A stretch of 64,000 nucleotides of DNA from positions 682,001-746,000 of the forward strand of contig WOFQ01000008.1 of the NCBI GenBank assembly GCA_012184525.1. Reading direction: 5' to 3'. A program made the position numbers and the translations under genes. Of the stretch, positions 1 through 12,616 are shown in pieces; positions within the stretch are counted from its first letter, which is position 1, and each line of letters starts with the position of its first letter. The stretch comes from Xenoacremonium recifei (taxonomy: Eukaryota; Ascomycota; Sordariomycetes; Hypocreales; Nectriaceae). The notes beneath the pieces are model-generated. The model was not told the DNA's origin and did not search any database. It saw only the letters and a program-made list of their open reading frames with translations.

Positions 1-618
1 GGGGGACGCGAACTTGGCTCGGACAATGCCCGAGTTGCCTGCGAAGGGTCAGTCTTTGTTCTGTCAAAATGGATTCACGAATATGTACCGTGTGGTCGGG
101 TAACCTTGCCCCAGATCACTCGGATCTTGGTTCCTCGGATCTCCTTCTGGCCCCGGTAGACGTAGGCGACCTTCTTGCCCAGGTAGAAGCTATAGCGACA
201 CTTCGTTAGTCCATGGCCACAACCCTAATCCTTAAGATTGAACGTACTTGGCAGCATCAGTGTTGTCAACGCCCTCGATCTGGAGCAGGCTGGTCTTCGA
301 GTGGGTGACGTGACGCGAGCGCTGGTAGCTCAGGTGGCGTCCCCTGCCATGATTGTTAGCCAAAATCCTTGCGATGCACTTTTGCATAGAACTCTTTGTC
401 GAATCGATATATCGGTTCGGGGAACGGGGATTTCGTCGTAAAATGGTGTTCGCGTTGTGCTCGTTGTAGAAAGATCGGTGTACTCACTTGACGTATACTG
501 TGATGAAATATTAGCAACCTACTCCGTATTCTTCAATTCGTGATCCCCGAGCATCTTGCTTGCGTCAGGTTCCCACGAGAGTCTTGAACTCACATCTGTG
601 ACCGGCTTCCGAAGGCAT
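1..618 (-). CDS. RPL33: 60S ribosomal protein eL33 (L35Ae family), 3' end cut by window
   Basis: Component of the large cytosolic ribosomal subunit. I assembled five exons on the minus strand: 618-594, 497-488, 343-248, 189-89 and 38-1. Joined, they read MPSEAGHRLYVKGRHLSYQ and continue through the family hallmarks FYLGKKVAYVYRG, GTKIRVIWGKVTRPHG and NSGIVRAKF. About 20 C-terminal residues of the usual ~109 lie outside the window. Each intron has a GT donor and AG acceptor, and the first two have GCTAAT or GCTAAC branch sites close to the acceptor. Exon 2 is only 10 nt. It is required to restore the conserved R-L-Y-V-K-G between exons 1 and 3. Many small introns are typical of fungal ribosomal-protein genes. 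Identity is close to certain; the microexon is inferred from reading frame and family conservation. Confidence 0.93.
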
Positions 619-3211
619 CGTGACTGTGTTGTGGCTTCCGCCCTCTCAAACAACCAAGGGATAGGTGTGAGAGTCGAAGGAAATGTCTTATTGAAAAGAC
701 CTTACCGTTTTGCTGTTGCGCGTCGTTGGGTGTCTGGATGATCGGGCGGAGGGTTCGGTGGATGCGATAATGGTGTGCGCTATCCTGGGCTGAAAATTTG
801 TGCCCTTGATGCACGTGATAATTTAGGGCACCCTTGAGGCTCACAAGCACCGCCACATCTAAAGCCACAGATACGGGCACGGACCCGCTCCAGCCACTTG
901 ATTCCTCGCCTGCGTGAGCATCTGCCACCACGGAGTACTAAACTCCGGCTTGGAAGCCGAATCCAGCCTAAAGTCTTCCCCATCCAAGTCCCCCAGTCCC
1001 CCCACCATGATGAACATGAGGATGTGACGACGTTGTTTTGACAAGTACATACGGAGTAGAGAATGAAGAGAAGACTCACGAAGTCTGATGTCCCAATGGA
1101 GATGAGGCTGAGCTGACGATGGAATTGGAAAGTTCTTTCTGTATTGTGTTCAGTGACTTGTACCATTGGAACCTTGAGAGAACTCTTTCTTTGGTTAATA
1201 AGCTCACCGTGAGGTATTAGGACAGGTCAAGATCCAGCGCCAGCCCAGACTCCCCATGCATGCCGAGTGAACGAACCCTCAGATTCGCTTCACCCCGGTG
1301 ACCGCTGGCACAGGCCATTGGGTAGAAGTCGGTGAGCACGATCTGTCCCGTGTGTTCCTGCTGGGCGGAAGAGAGCTTGGACTTGCTTGTTGGAGAAAGT
1401 GGATCATGAAATAAATGTAGCTCGCTGTTCAATTGCCCCGAGCAATTGAGACCTCCCCGACAGGTCCATGTCGAATTTTGGAGATATGAGCCCTCTCCTT
1501 CACCCTCAGCCGCGTACTCATTTGTGGTCACCTGGAAGCTCTTCGACTGAAGCCCAGCAGTTGTCGCATTTTCCATGAAATTGCGAGATGTCTCGAGAAA
1601 CCAACGACATATGTTACGTTCTCGGGATTGGATCCATCTTGTCGTGGGCTCTCAAGTGTAGGCTACCTACCTCACCTTAGCTAGCGGAGAAACGCTGTGG
1701 GCGTACATCGATATCACCGCCAGTTCTTTTTACAAAATTCCCGCAGACAAATCCAACAATCCTGGGCGATGGATGATCCGCCAGAGATGGCTTCACGTCT
1801 TTTTGTCCCGGTCCAATAGCTTCTGCTCGAGCCGACACCGGGGGGCTTGACTGGAGCGGATACAAGCCAACCCAAGCAAATCGGACTTCGATCTCCGGGT
1901 GGTTGGGCAATTCTTTCACGTCTCGAGACTTGACCTCGACGTCTCACCGTTCGAGAGGCTATCTGATAAGTCCGCTATTAACAGGGCCCATTGCAAGTCG
2001 CCTCTTGTTTGTCTAGCCACCTTTAATCCACTTGCATAATGCCCCAGGAGCTCAAGATGAGGTTTGGGGGCCCCTGGGGAGTCTTTGTTGAGGCGGGATT
2101 AAGTCCGTCAACGGAGACCAACCCGAAGTTGCCCAAGGACCATTTCATGGGATGTCTACGAAGAACTCAGGAGACACATAGCTTGCAAGAAAGCGAAGGA
2201 GTGCCTGCCTCGGATGTACCAATGGTTTCGTCATGGCTCCCGACGAAGGTTGGTGAATAATCGAGGTCCGGTCAAGCCGAGAAGTAAGCGAACAGAGAGT
2301 TCTAGGGAAGTACTTGGGATTTGGAGACTGTTGGACTTTGAGGCATGCAGTACGGAGTAGGTTGGCATGGGAAGATCTGTCCAGCGAAAGGTTCGCCGTT
2401 CCGCAGAAGACGAGGAATACCAAGCCAGCACCCGAATAATTTGAAATCAAATTTGAGATGCCCGTTCCGAATTGGTAAGCAGGCAACTTCAAGTCTCCTG
2501 CTGTCCATACGTTCAGGCAAAAGGCGAGGTACATGGCGGGAGAGCAGGTGGAGGATGAGGGGTCCTCGGAATTCTGGGTCCCTGGCGGCACCCTTTTGCC
2601 ATTTGTGTCGATTTTTTTTCCCGCCCAGCTCCAGCAGCTGCACCCTTTTGCGAGCATGGCGGGATGGGAGGTTTGCAGTTCCCGCCAGGTTGGGGGGATG
2701 CTGGACTGGCATTTGGGGGGTGCGTGGGCCGCTGGTATGGGCAGCAGACGGTGGGTGATGGACGGTTTATCCGCCGGAGTTAGGTACGGAGCACCTGTAG
2801 GCAGGCAGGTGAGGCGTCTCACAGCGGGCCTTGACCGGTTGCAGCGAGGGAAGCTGGTGCTCCCTGGCCCTGGTCTAGCACTGGAGCTGCAAGCTGGAGC
2901 CAACCTAAGGGCTGCATCATAGCCCCGTCGCTCCCAGTCATCGACGGCGCCTAGCTCCGCGCGCTGCAATGCTTGTCATAAAACCTTCCTGGCCTGCTGC
3001 CCGCCTGCTCGCCAGCTGTTTCGACTCCTCGACCTCACCTCCGTCTCAGAACCACCTCCCTCTTGCTTCCTTTGCCCTGCCGCCCTCTGCACTCTGCGAG
3101 AGGCTTCGTTCGACGACCCACGTGGCCGTTTAATACCCTTCTCCCCTCCGCTTTGCTGCCCCAATCTCTCCTCCTCCATCCTCACCTGAAGCAACTTCCC
3201 CTTCCGTCATC
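619..3211. other. Divergent intergenic region between RPL33 and the G6PD gene
   Basis: About 2.6 kb separates the two divergent start codons. No frame shows a recognisable domain. Open frames here, up to 274 codons at 2145-2969 minus, are rich in Ser, Pro and Arg and look non-coding. The last ~220 bases before 3212 are strongly pyrimidine-rich, as in leaders of highly expressed fungal genes. The nonamer TACGGAGTA occurs at 1050-1058 and 2351-2359. Confidence 0.6.
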
Positions 3212-5095
3212 ATGGATCCAACTGGAGCGTATGTGCCCGCCACCCCCACCAAACTTGCTGAGCTCGCCGAGCATCGCGAGTGACGCCTGCTTAAAGATGC
3301 CTGCGCCCGCGCGCGCGATGCCTCGGTGGCTTCGGAATTGATTCGCTGACCTGAGCCATGGATAGGACGATGGAACTCAAGGAGGATACGACCATTGTCG
3401 TCCTCGGTGCGTCTGGCGATCTCGCCAAAAAGAAGACGGTAGGAGCTCTTATCGCTTGTCGCCCAACTGCTCGCGCTAACCTGCTTGACGTCGACAGTAC
3501 CCTGCGCTCTTTGGTTTGGTAAGAACATCTTTTCATCCTAAGCGACCGCGTGCGAATCTTCAAATACTCGATGTTAACCTTGCGATTAGTACCGAAACCA
3601 ATTCCTCCCCAAAGATGTCCGAATCGTGGGCTATGCCCGCACCAAGATGGACCACGAAGAGTATCTCCGACGAATCAAGTCATACATGAAGACACCTACC
3701 AAGGAGAGCGAGCAGCAACTCGAGGAGTTTTGCAATCTCTGCACTTACGTGTCGGGACAATACGATAAGGACGAGTCCTTCAACGTTCTCAACAAACATC
3801 TCGAGGACCTTGAGAAAGGCCGCTCTCAGACTCATCGTCTGTTCTACATGGCACTCCCTCCGAGCGTCTTCACCATTGTCTCTCAGCACCTGAAGCGATG
3901 CTGTTACCCCAAGAACGGTGTTGCCCGAGTCATTGTACGTCAATGGTCTTGCATCTGGTGCCACAAGACGCTAACATCCATCAACAGGTCGAGAAGCCCT
4001 TTGGCAAGGATCTTGCTAGCTCTCGTGAGCTCCAGAAATCTCTGGAGCCCGACTGGAACGAGCAGGAGCTGTTCCGTATTGACCACTATCTTGGAAAGGA
4101 GATGGTCAAGAACATTCTTATCTTGCGTTTTGGAAACTCCTTCCTGGGCGCTACATGGAACAGACACCACATCGACAACGTTCAGATCTCCTTCAAGGAG
4201 CCATTCGGAACTGAGGGCCGGGGTGGTTATTTCGACGAATTCGGCATCATCCGAGATGTGATGCAGAACCACTTGCTCCAGGTGCTGACCCTTCTTGCGA
4301 TGGAACGACCTATCTCCTTCAATGCCGAAGACATTCGTGATGAAAAGGTCCGAGTTCTTCGTGGCATTCCGGCCATTGAACCCAAGAACGTCATCATCGG
4401 TCAGTACGGCCGGTCTCTCGACGGAACGAAGCCTTCTTACAAGGAGGACGACACTGTCCCCAAGGATTCTCGATGCCCCACCTTCTGCGCTTTGGTTGCG
4501 TACATCAAGAACGAGCGCTGGGACGGCGTCCCATTCATCATGAAGGCCGGTAAGGCTCTCAACGAGCAGAAGACGGAGATTCGCATCCAGTTCAAGGACG
4601 TCACTTCGGGTATCTTTAAGGACATTCCCCGAAACGAACTTGTTATGCGAATCCAGCCCAATGAGAGTGTCTATATCAAGATGAACTCTAAGTTGCCTGG
4701 CTTGAGCATGCAGACTGTGGTTACGGAGCTCGACCTGACCTACCGCCGACGGTTCTCGGACCTCAAGATCCCTGAGGCATACGAGTCCCTCGTTCTCGAC
4801 TGCCTGAAAGGCGACCAGTCCAACTTTGTTCGAGATGACGAACTTGATGCCAGCTGGAGGATCTTCACTCCTTTGCTCCACTACTTGGATGACAACAAGG
4901 AGATCATTCCTATGGAATATCCTTATGGTACGAACCCTCGTTCCGAGTGTATAAGATATTTGCTAATATGGAGGAAAATTAGGTTCACGAGGACCTGCTG
5001 TCCTTGATGACTTCACCGCCTCCTACGGCTACAAGTTCAGCGACGCCGCCGGCTACCAGTGGCCGACCACCACCGCCACCCCTAACAAATTGTGA
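3212..5095 (+). CDS. zwf1: Glucose-6-phosphate 1-dehydrogenase
   Basis: Cytosolic enzyme that oxidises glucose 6-phosphate with NADP+ to 6-phosphogluconolactone, the first step of the oxidative pentose phosphate pathway and a main NADPH source. Exons assembled: 3212-3228, 3366-3438, 3498-3518, 3590-3934, 3988-4927 and 4983-5095. They total 1509 nt and encode 502 aa, the usual length for the family. The nucleotide-binding loop GASGDLA lies at residues 20-26. The substrate/active-site signature RIDHYLGKE is at 182-190, with the catalytic-loop lysine K189. The C-terminus reads GYQWPTTTATPNKL, typical of fungal enzymes. The 5' end is broken into a 17-nt coding exon and a 21-nt exon, while most of the gene is one 940-nt exon. 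The start at 3212 (MDPTGA) gives the expected N-terminus. No regulatory site was recognised. Confidence 0.96.
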
Positions 5096-6505
5096 GTATT
5101 GCCATCGACTTTACAGTTGCCTAGATGGGAAAATCGTCTGGAGGAGGATTACTCATGGCTCTTTCAGTTAATACCAGATCTGTCGGGTGACGATGAACAC
5201 GATCCGTCTTGGGCAATGGTTTTGAGTTTTCGAGACGGTCGGCGAACGGCGGACGCGCCATGGGAGGCAAAACGAGAACCGGCATGGGGTTCTGGATGCT
5301 TACAGGACGTTGATATTGCTTGGGGTCCATTAGATCTCCGGAGTCGTTCCTTCTGTGACTTACGACTTGAACCATCCTGAGAAACAGAGAGAAAAAAAAC
5401 TATAGAGTAAGAGATTCAATGAGAATTCAGATATTCCATTCATTGGTTTGAGAGACAAAAAGAGCTTGAGATTGTTGTTGCCTCTTGATATAATGGCTCA
5501 GAGAGTTATTCTCTTGAAAATCACATATTTCATCCATATAACCCAGAAAATCAACCAGAACCTATTGTTCAGACAACTGATAAAGGAGCCACTTCGGTGA
5601 GGTTGGGCGCTGATGAACTGTCCCACCCTATTAGTAGGAACCTTAAAACGTGCCCCCGGAGAGCCATGATGGCCTGAATCAAAGCTGTCGCAAACCAATT
5701 GAGAACATACTGGAGTATACAGTGGACTTCAGACTAGAGAGTGCGAAATGCCTTTTCCAACTGTCACAAAGTTACAGCGGGTGAATCTCTACCCGGACAG
5801 CTAGAATCATCTCAAAAGGCTGTTGGAGTCTAATGACTTACACACGCAGGGCGGGCACCCACATCGAGCAATCGACGATTGCACGCCGGAAGATCCCTGT
5901 TCAGATCTGATGAATTAGGTAAGCTGACAGATGGGTGTGGCTGAAGCCTGAAAGAGAAGTGCTGGTTGGTCTGTGCGCACCGCCTCACATGACCCGGCTG
6001 TCCTCCGGTGTTATGCCCTGCGCATCTTGATCAACCGCAAGAATCCTCCAAGAACTCCATCCCCTTTCACCATCCTTACTACATCACGCGCTACGTTATC
6101 GGCGATCAGGGGAATAACGAGACCGAGAAGCGATTCTACACCACGACATCCATCGAACGAAACGCGATTCCGATCCACAGATTCTCATCGCCTCCCTCGC
6201 GCGCCTGCCCGATCGCTCTGGGCGCAAACCCTTCGCCCTGGGCGATTCATCTCGCAAGGCGCCTCAAGCACCTAAACGCGGGCCACTTCTTCGGGATTGA
6301 TGCAGTCTGTTTTCGCGCTGCAGTGGTTTCTTTGGTGCGGACGACCTTGACTGTGATGCTGGGTTCAGACTGCCACCAGAAGAGCTTTCCCATGACAACC
6401 GACAGCGAATAAGGGCACACGCCGAGCTACGCCTACCACGCTCTACGGGACGCGTAGCCCCGACGAGTCCTTGTATTTGGGCGCGGGCTGCCGAGGCGAT
6501 CGTGG
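5096..6505. other. Intergenic, G6PD gene 3' side to MED14 promoter
   Basis: About 1.4 kb between two plus-strand genes. It should hold the G6PD 3' UTR, which starts A-rich around 5385-5410, and the MED14 promoter. No coding frame with a recognisable protein and no RNA gene was seen. The short open frames at 5973-6412 overlap each other in two frames and have no family features. Confidence 0.5.
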
Positions 6506-9500
6506 ATGCCGGGCGTCGTCAACATGGAAAATGGCGGCCAAAACGGCGTGCGCACCAATCATGACAGGGACCTCAAACTCAACGGAGTGACTGGTGCGAA
6601 GGCCGCCGGACCACAGGATGCCTCAAATGAGGCACAAGCTTCAGGAGGTCATGGCACCGATGTGGTCAACGGCGGGAAGGCCGAGCCGGAAGGCTCTCGC
6701 CCGCCGGCGCAAGCCTCCGAACAGCAATCGATCGAACTACCATATCGAATGAACGATCTTCCAGATGAGATACATCATATCACACAGGGGTTTGTTCCCC
6801 TTTCACGCCTTCTTTCTCGCCTGGCTCAAACGACACACAATTCACTCCAAGAAAAGATTGCCGAACTGGCAAAGATGCCGATACCCGCAACAGCTCTCAA
6901 CGGAAACACTACACAGCAAGCCAATGCTACCGACGACATCTCGACCGAGAATTTGAGGAAAAAAGCTACCATTCTGGCGTTTGCTCAAGAAATGCATGCG
7001 AGATGGGTCAAGGCCCTTGTCATCACAGAATGGAGCAGGAAGTCGGACAAGGTCAGCAAACTCATTGATCTGAAGTTCCATCTTGATCAACAACGGATAC
7101 TATACGACGTGGCATTGGACGATACGGTGAATATGAAGCGGGACTTGACGTATGCCAGAATGCCAAGTCCCGACTTGAAAACCGCCCTTCAGGTTCTTTC
7201 GACCGGAAAGGCGGCTTGGATGCCCGATGTAAGTACTCTCGGCCTTTTTCCATTGACCGACCTGATTTGCTAATAAGTTAGCTCAACTATATTGAGGCTC
7301 CTCCCTTGAGCCCACAAGAACAAGCCAAATGGATCAATGATCTGAACACACTCCTATCATTACGCTTGAACCTGGAAGATTTTGACAAAATCCCATATCA
7401 GTTCAGAAACTACGACATAGATTCTGGCCGTGTCACTTTCAAGATTACTGGCGAATTCGAAGTTGACTTGACAATTGCCGATGACGATTTTGAGAAGCAG
7501 TTCTGGTTTATCGACTTTCGGTTTGCGTTCAAACCATCAGCAGAAACGGTCCCTGAGTCGCTCAAGCGTTTCTTGGAGGGATATGTCAACGACGCCCTGA
7601 GCAAAGATGGGCTGAAGGGCTGCTACCAATTCCTGCATGAGTTTGTGCTAACTCACAAACTTAATGAGCTAAAACGCCAGGCTCTCGAGCTGAGCAATAC
7701 CTCTTGGACTGGCACTCTCAAGGTCGAACCGTTGAACAGAGCTTTGGCTATTCAATATTGGGCTTCTCGGAATTCCGGAGGCACCAAAAGCTGGGTGCTA
7801 GTTGCTGTCAACACTGGCCGGAAGCAAAACGGACAATTAGACGACAAGTCATCGAGTTCCTTGACAGTAAAATGGTATCGAGACAACCAGGAAGTTAAAG
7901 ATATCGCAATACCGTTGGGAACTACCACTCTGTCTGCAGAAACCCTTCTCAAAACCGTTATTGGGCATCATATCAACTTTACTCTCACCTGCATCCACGA
8001 AACACTCCTAACTGCCCCTCGGTACAAGAACCGCGAGGCTCGCATGGTTTTGAATCTTGGCGAGTCCCACCAAACAACGTCATCTTTGGATGTCTCTACC
8101 GGACATTCTGACAAAATCTCTTTGGAGATGGAACCGACAACAGGATTGTTCTCTATTAGACCGCAATCGAAGTTTAGCAGTCAATTCGAGACCCAACTGA
8201 ATAACGGGGGCAATCCCGTACAAGACAGTACCCAGTGTATAGAAAATGTGAGGTGCGCCATGATGGAGGACGAGCTGGTTCGTGGAGGAAGCTACATGGG
8301 CTGGAACGTGAAGAAATCCCCTCTGAACAACGACGAACTACGGTCTGTGGTCAAGGCACGAGATTCGACGCGACTCATCTGGCTACATCGAGATGGCTGG
8401 GAGGAAGGATGGTTTGTCATGGTTCTGCTGAGTTTCGGTGGTGATGAATGGTGGCTTCTTGAGACGTATGGCAATCCCGTGACTTCTCATGACAATTCGC
8501 TAATCTGGAAACAGGAAACCAAAGAACACGGGCAAAGCTGTCAAGTTCCAAGCCAGGCTACCGCTGAACAAGGGCTATCCCCTACTTTCGAACGGCTTCT
8601 GGAATAACCTGACGCTCCTCACCACCGGAATGATAGCACAGTCAATAGCCCTACGTGAGCTACACAGCTGCCACATCAAGAGTAGGCCCAGTGACGGCAG
8701 AAGCACTACGCTCTTCCAGGAAGTTCGCCTTCCTGCCCTGGAGGTTGCCCTCTCGGGTATTTTCCCTCTGATGGTCTTCAACGTCAAGAACAACGAAATT
8801 TCGAGACAGCGAAATCAAGCTTCTCTGGGCGAACTGGCCTCGATCGTTCAAACTCGATCCTTAGGGGCTATTACATCAAGCCAACCCTGGGCAGACGACA
8901 TTATCATGTTGAAGTTCAAGGGCGTCCAACCACCATTCAAATCAGCAACTTCCGATTACCACGACACAGCAGACACCTCTACTCTTACTTGTATATCAGA
9001 TGCGGTCATCAAAGCCCGCAAACCGGCCAAATTCTCGACCTTGAAGGTCATGACAGATCGTGATATGTCTTACAATCCTCAGAAGGGCGAATTCAGCTTA
9101 CGCATCCGACACAAGATCGGAGAACCCATTCTGACGATCCTGAAGTCTCGCGTCAAGGCCGTTGATCGATTCATCAATTTCCTAGAATCAATGGAAAAAG
9201 CTAAGGGGACGATCGTCAGCGAGTCCATCACCTTGCGAGAAGTCACATTCTCCTATAGTGAGCCAACTCAAACTTCGGGCGACAACGCTGGTTTCACCCC
9301 GCCTCGATGGCGGATCGTCCTGGATCTCTCCCAGGAGAACATCGACATCAACCTGGAGAAGGGTAACCCTCATCTCCGCGTGATCGATTTGATGAAGACC
9401 CTAGTTAACAGCGACGGCGGAATCGAGGCTTTGATGGTCTGGTTACCGCTGTCGTTCCCTATTTTGGCGGCTGTCGAGAGGATCGAGGCTGCTTGGGCAG

Positions 9501-9943
9501 ATCTTCAAGCAACCAAACAAGGCAGGTTTGAGTTCTTGATGAAGGCTGTCCACACGATGATTATCCGCTACACCTTGGTCGGACAGCCCGCAAGGCGTCT
9601 CACCCTTAGCATCCGCTTCAGGGTCCGGAGAGGACAACCCTGGTGGAACATCTACCGCATCGCCGACCTTAACCAGCAGGACGAGTTCACCACGGCCCTC
9701 AAGCCGATCTGGGAGGGCAAGGGCGATGATTGGCAGGGCCTCACCACGAGTGCAGCGGGCAGACCCAGCGGTGGCATCTCAACTCTAATGGCGGCAGTCG
9801 ACGAGGCCGTTCGCGCACTTGCGCAGGCAGGGAATGGGCCGACAGCGACTTCAGATGGGATGTCGCAATTTGTGCAGAACAACGGACAGCAGCAGCTCGA
9901 AGGCTCGAGCATAGGCAATGCTCAGGTCGTTGTGTTGGATTAG
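6506..9943 (+). CDS. MED14: Mediator of RNA polymerase II transcription subunit 14
   Basis: MED14 (Rgr1 in yeast) is the backbone subunit linking head, middle and tail of the nuclear Mediator coactivator. Exons: 6506-7228, 7282-8465 and 8515-9943, giving 1111 aa, normal for filamentous fungi. The first ~80 residues are low-complexity (Gly, Asn, Ala). The conserved N-terminal domain starts near residue 82 with LPDEIHHITQGFVPLSRLL and contains the family stretch KKATILAFAQEMHARWVKA. Intron 2 (8466-8514, 49 nt) is needed. Without it the frame stops at 8607; with it, exon 2 joins KPKNTGKAVKFQARLPLNKG. It has a GCTAAT branch site. The start MPGVVNMENGG has a second possible ATG six codons on. The next gene, for protoporphyrinogen oxidase, converges on it with a 254-base gap. 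Confidence 0.93.
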
Positions 9944-10197
9944 GGACACGTGCAAAAAGAAGCCCCAATGTGAGGCATGGCGAAACGGTCCGGGAGTGCG
10001 GTCGGGTCGTTTGATTTGGTGCATTAATGATACCTCAGATAAATCCTTCAAAAGAAATTTTATAATTCATTTCAACCCTTTATGGGTCTCAACGTGACTT
10101 TTTGTCCTCCAGGGCTACGCTTGCTCCGTGGTAGAATCTATGCAGTTTACTATACAAGCCTTTTTCAACGACTCCCAGTCCTCCCATTTCTCATTTT

Positions 10198-12097
10198 CTA
10201 TTTACGCCCCTTGCTGCTCACACCGCGGAACCACCTCACGGGAATCTCAGACACTGGAACCACGGCGAATTTATGAACCGTCTTCAAAGCCTCCAGACCT
10301 GTGCCAGAAATGCCTTGCTTCGAAGTCTGCGTTGCAATGTCGTAGCCAGCACGCAGCGCGGCGACGGCACCAATTCGTGTGAAGGATCCTCCTGCAACAG
10401 CGAGTCGGCCGTCGAATTCGGTGTGCAGGTCTTGGTTTAGAGCCACCATGCGCTCGTTGTGGCCGACGTAATGTTGGGGGATGCACTCCTTGACCAGATT
10501 GGCGGAGGCATGGCAAGGGGTGTCGCGGGGAATACCGAGATGGCGCTCGAGGACCGACTTGGCCTGTTGAACAGCTTCTTCCTCCGTAGGGAATGGCTTT
10601 CCGTCATAGTAGTGTCCGCCGAGGAGGACGAAGAGCTTGGTTCCCGTGGGCTCGTCCGAAGTACGGACTCCCACATCCGAGTCGAAGAACACGCCGAGAG
10701 CCTTCTCCGGGTTGTTCTCCTCGGGGACGGAACGCGGGATCAAGTAACCGAAGCCCTCAGGCTTGATTCCTTCCTGCGGGTACCAGATGTTGACTGCCAT
10801 CATAGACACTGAATGGCTCTCGCGTATGCTTGAGAACTTTTGATTCGTGATACGATACAGATCCTGGCTCGTGAGAGTAGAGATGACTTTATCGTAAGTC
10901 TGAGGAGCTTCTTGCGCATCTATTCCGGTGACCTGGGAGACGATTAGCAACATATCATGAGCAACTCAACTAGACTTTCTGACCGTGACTTTTCCCTCAG
11001 ATTTATTGTAAGCCAAGTTCTTGACTGGGGAGTTTAACTTGATCTCAACATTGGCCTGTTCTTGGAGTGCCTGGCCCAGAGCCAAGGGTAGACTCTCCAT
11101 GCCTGCGGCACCGAAATGAACCAAAGAGCCCTTCGGTGTTTGCGCCATCTTTTGGATCTGCTTGTCTTGTCCTAAGGTCTTCACGAGAGCCATCTCCTGG
11201 AGCGGGACTGCCCGTAGCCCTTGACCAGGGTTCGGGATATACCACCCCCAATACATCCTATCCAGGACGCTCTGCGCGCTCAGCTTGTCGATATCTCCTC
11301 CATAAATGCCGTGGACGATGGCCGAGACGAAGTTGTTCGCAACGGTCTTGCCCATGGTGAGCGACCCGATCCAGTCGGCAACCGATTGGTCTGCCTCTAG
11401 ATGCTTGGTGGTCAACGACTTGAAGAGAAGCCCTAGTCCTCCCCATATAGCCTCCTGGAATAGGGGCTCCCGGATGGCCTCAAAGATGTTGATTGCCGGG
11501 GGTAACGGAACGAGATGGTCGGGGTAGTATATATATCGAGGTTTGTTCGGGGCGGATTCGATATTGAGGCCAAGGTCAAGCGCCTAAGACATGGACGGTC
11601 AGCAAGCAAACCTATCGCTTCGTCGGGGCATTCGCGCATCATACAAGATCGTAGAGCACAAGATCGTCATAACGCCAGGTATTCCCACTCAACGAACTCA
11701 AAGACCGCGCTCCACGCTCAAAGCTCACAACACCCTTCTTACCACCGACGTCCACCGGGACCTTCTCCGTCCGGATCCATCCGCCCAACCGCTCGCTGCC
11801 CTCGTAGAGCGTGATCTTGGCTGTCGACGGGAGCTGCTTCGCGAGGTAATACGCGGTAGTCAACCCCGTCAGACCGCCGCCCAGCACCGCGATATTCGCA
11901 TCCTTGACATCGCTAGCGAAGGTTCGGCGGCCGATTGTTCGTGGGCGGGCGATTCGAGCGAGGGGCTGTCGCCATGGCGCAGCGCTGAGGTAGCGTGATT
12001 GGGTGGGATTGAATCGGCGGGAGACGCATTGATAGCGAGCAGAGGGTGCTGTGAGAAGCAGGGTCACGGCGGCATCTTGTGCGCGCCTTCGGCCCAT
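10198..12097 (-). CDS. HEM14: Protoporphyrinogen oxidase, mitochondrial
   Basis: FAD enzyme that oxidises protoporphyrinogen IX to protoporphyrin IX, the penultimate step of heme synthesis, at the mitochondrial inner membrane. Minus-strand exons: 12097-11645, 11583-10984 and 10932-10198, 595 aa in total. Residues 1-60 are rich in Arg and Ser and lack acidic residues apart from one Asp, as expected of a mitochondrial presequence. The FAD-binding turn GGGLTG is at 73-78, followed by TTAYYLAK. Further family landmarks are FERGARSLSSLS (in place of the more common FExGPRT), YYPDHLVPLPP, GIYGGDIDKLSA and, near the C-terminus, LAVAGGSFTRIGAVAALRAG. Intron 2 (51 nt) carries a GCTAAT branch site. Yeast Hem14 is somewhat shorter (~540 aa); the difference is mainly the N-terminus. 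Confidence 0.94.
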
Positions 12098-12616
12098 TTT
12101 GATCGTTCAATTGGTCATGTTCGGCCGTTGTAGGGCTGAGATGGAAGAGGTTTCGGCAGTGTCGTTGGACAGGCCATGTCTTAGGTAATGGTGCAGGAGA
12201 TCTGGATGACAGCTCTACTTGCTACTAACACGCTACTACCGCCTTAGCACATTCTCTTGTTAACACACTGCTTACACTGCAATCAAGTCACTCAAAGATC
12301 AGGGGAGAGAATAAAAATGAAGAGAGGGCTGCAGCGGGTTATTCCATTCTGCCCGCATCGCAACGTCCTCGAAAAGCACAAGCTCGTGGCCGGTTTCAAT
12401 GGCCGCCCTCCTCTATGTAACTTGAACTGAACTGAATCCCAACCTCAAGATCCCGCACTCCAAACGCCATCTCATACTCTGCCACCCCAACAAAGGGCAT
12501 CGTAGATGCGTCAATACTAGTACATAATCCTTCATCACGAGTATATCCGAGAATGCCTCCCGGCCGGCCAGATTCTTGATCTGCAACCGGCTTTCCTCGC
12601 TGTCAATTTCATGTCT
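12098..12616. other. Intergenic, NAB2 3' side and HEM14 promoter
   Basis: 519 bases between two minus-strand genes. No open frame of interest. It should contain the NAB2 terminator on the right and the HEM14 promoter on the left. Confidence 0.5.

Noticed and set aside
2145..2969. 274-codon minus-strand open frame upstream of the G6PD gene
   Set aside because: Ser/Pro/Arg/Cys-rich with no domain or membrane pattern, and open frames exist on both strands here; GC-driven chance frame in promoter DNA.
3940..4881. 313-codon frame antisense to the G6PD gene
   Set aside because: Mirror of the conserved G6PD coding exon; codon structure belongs to the plus strand.
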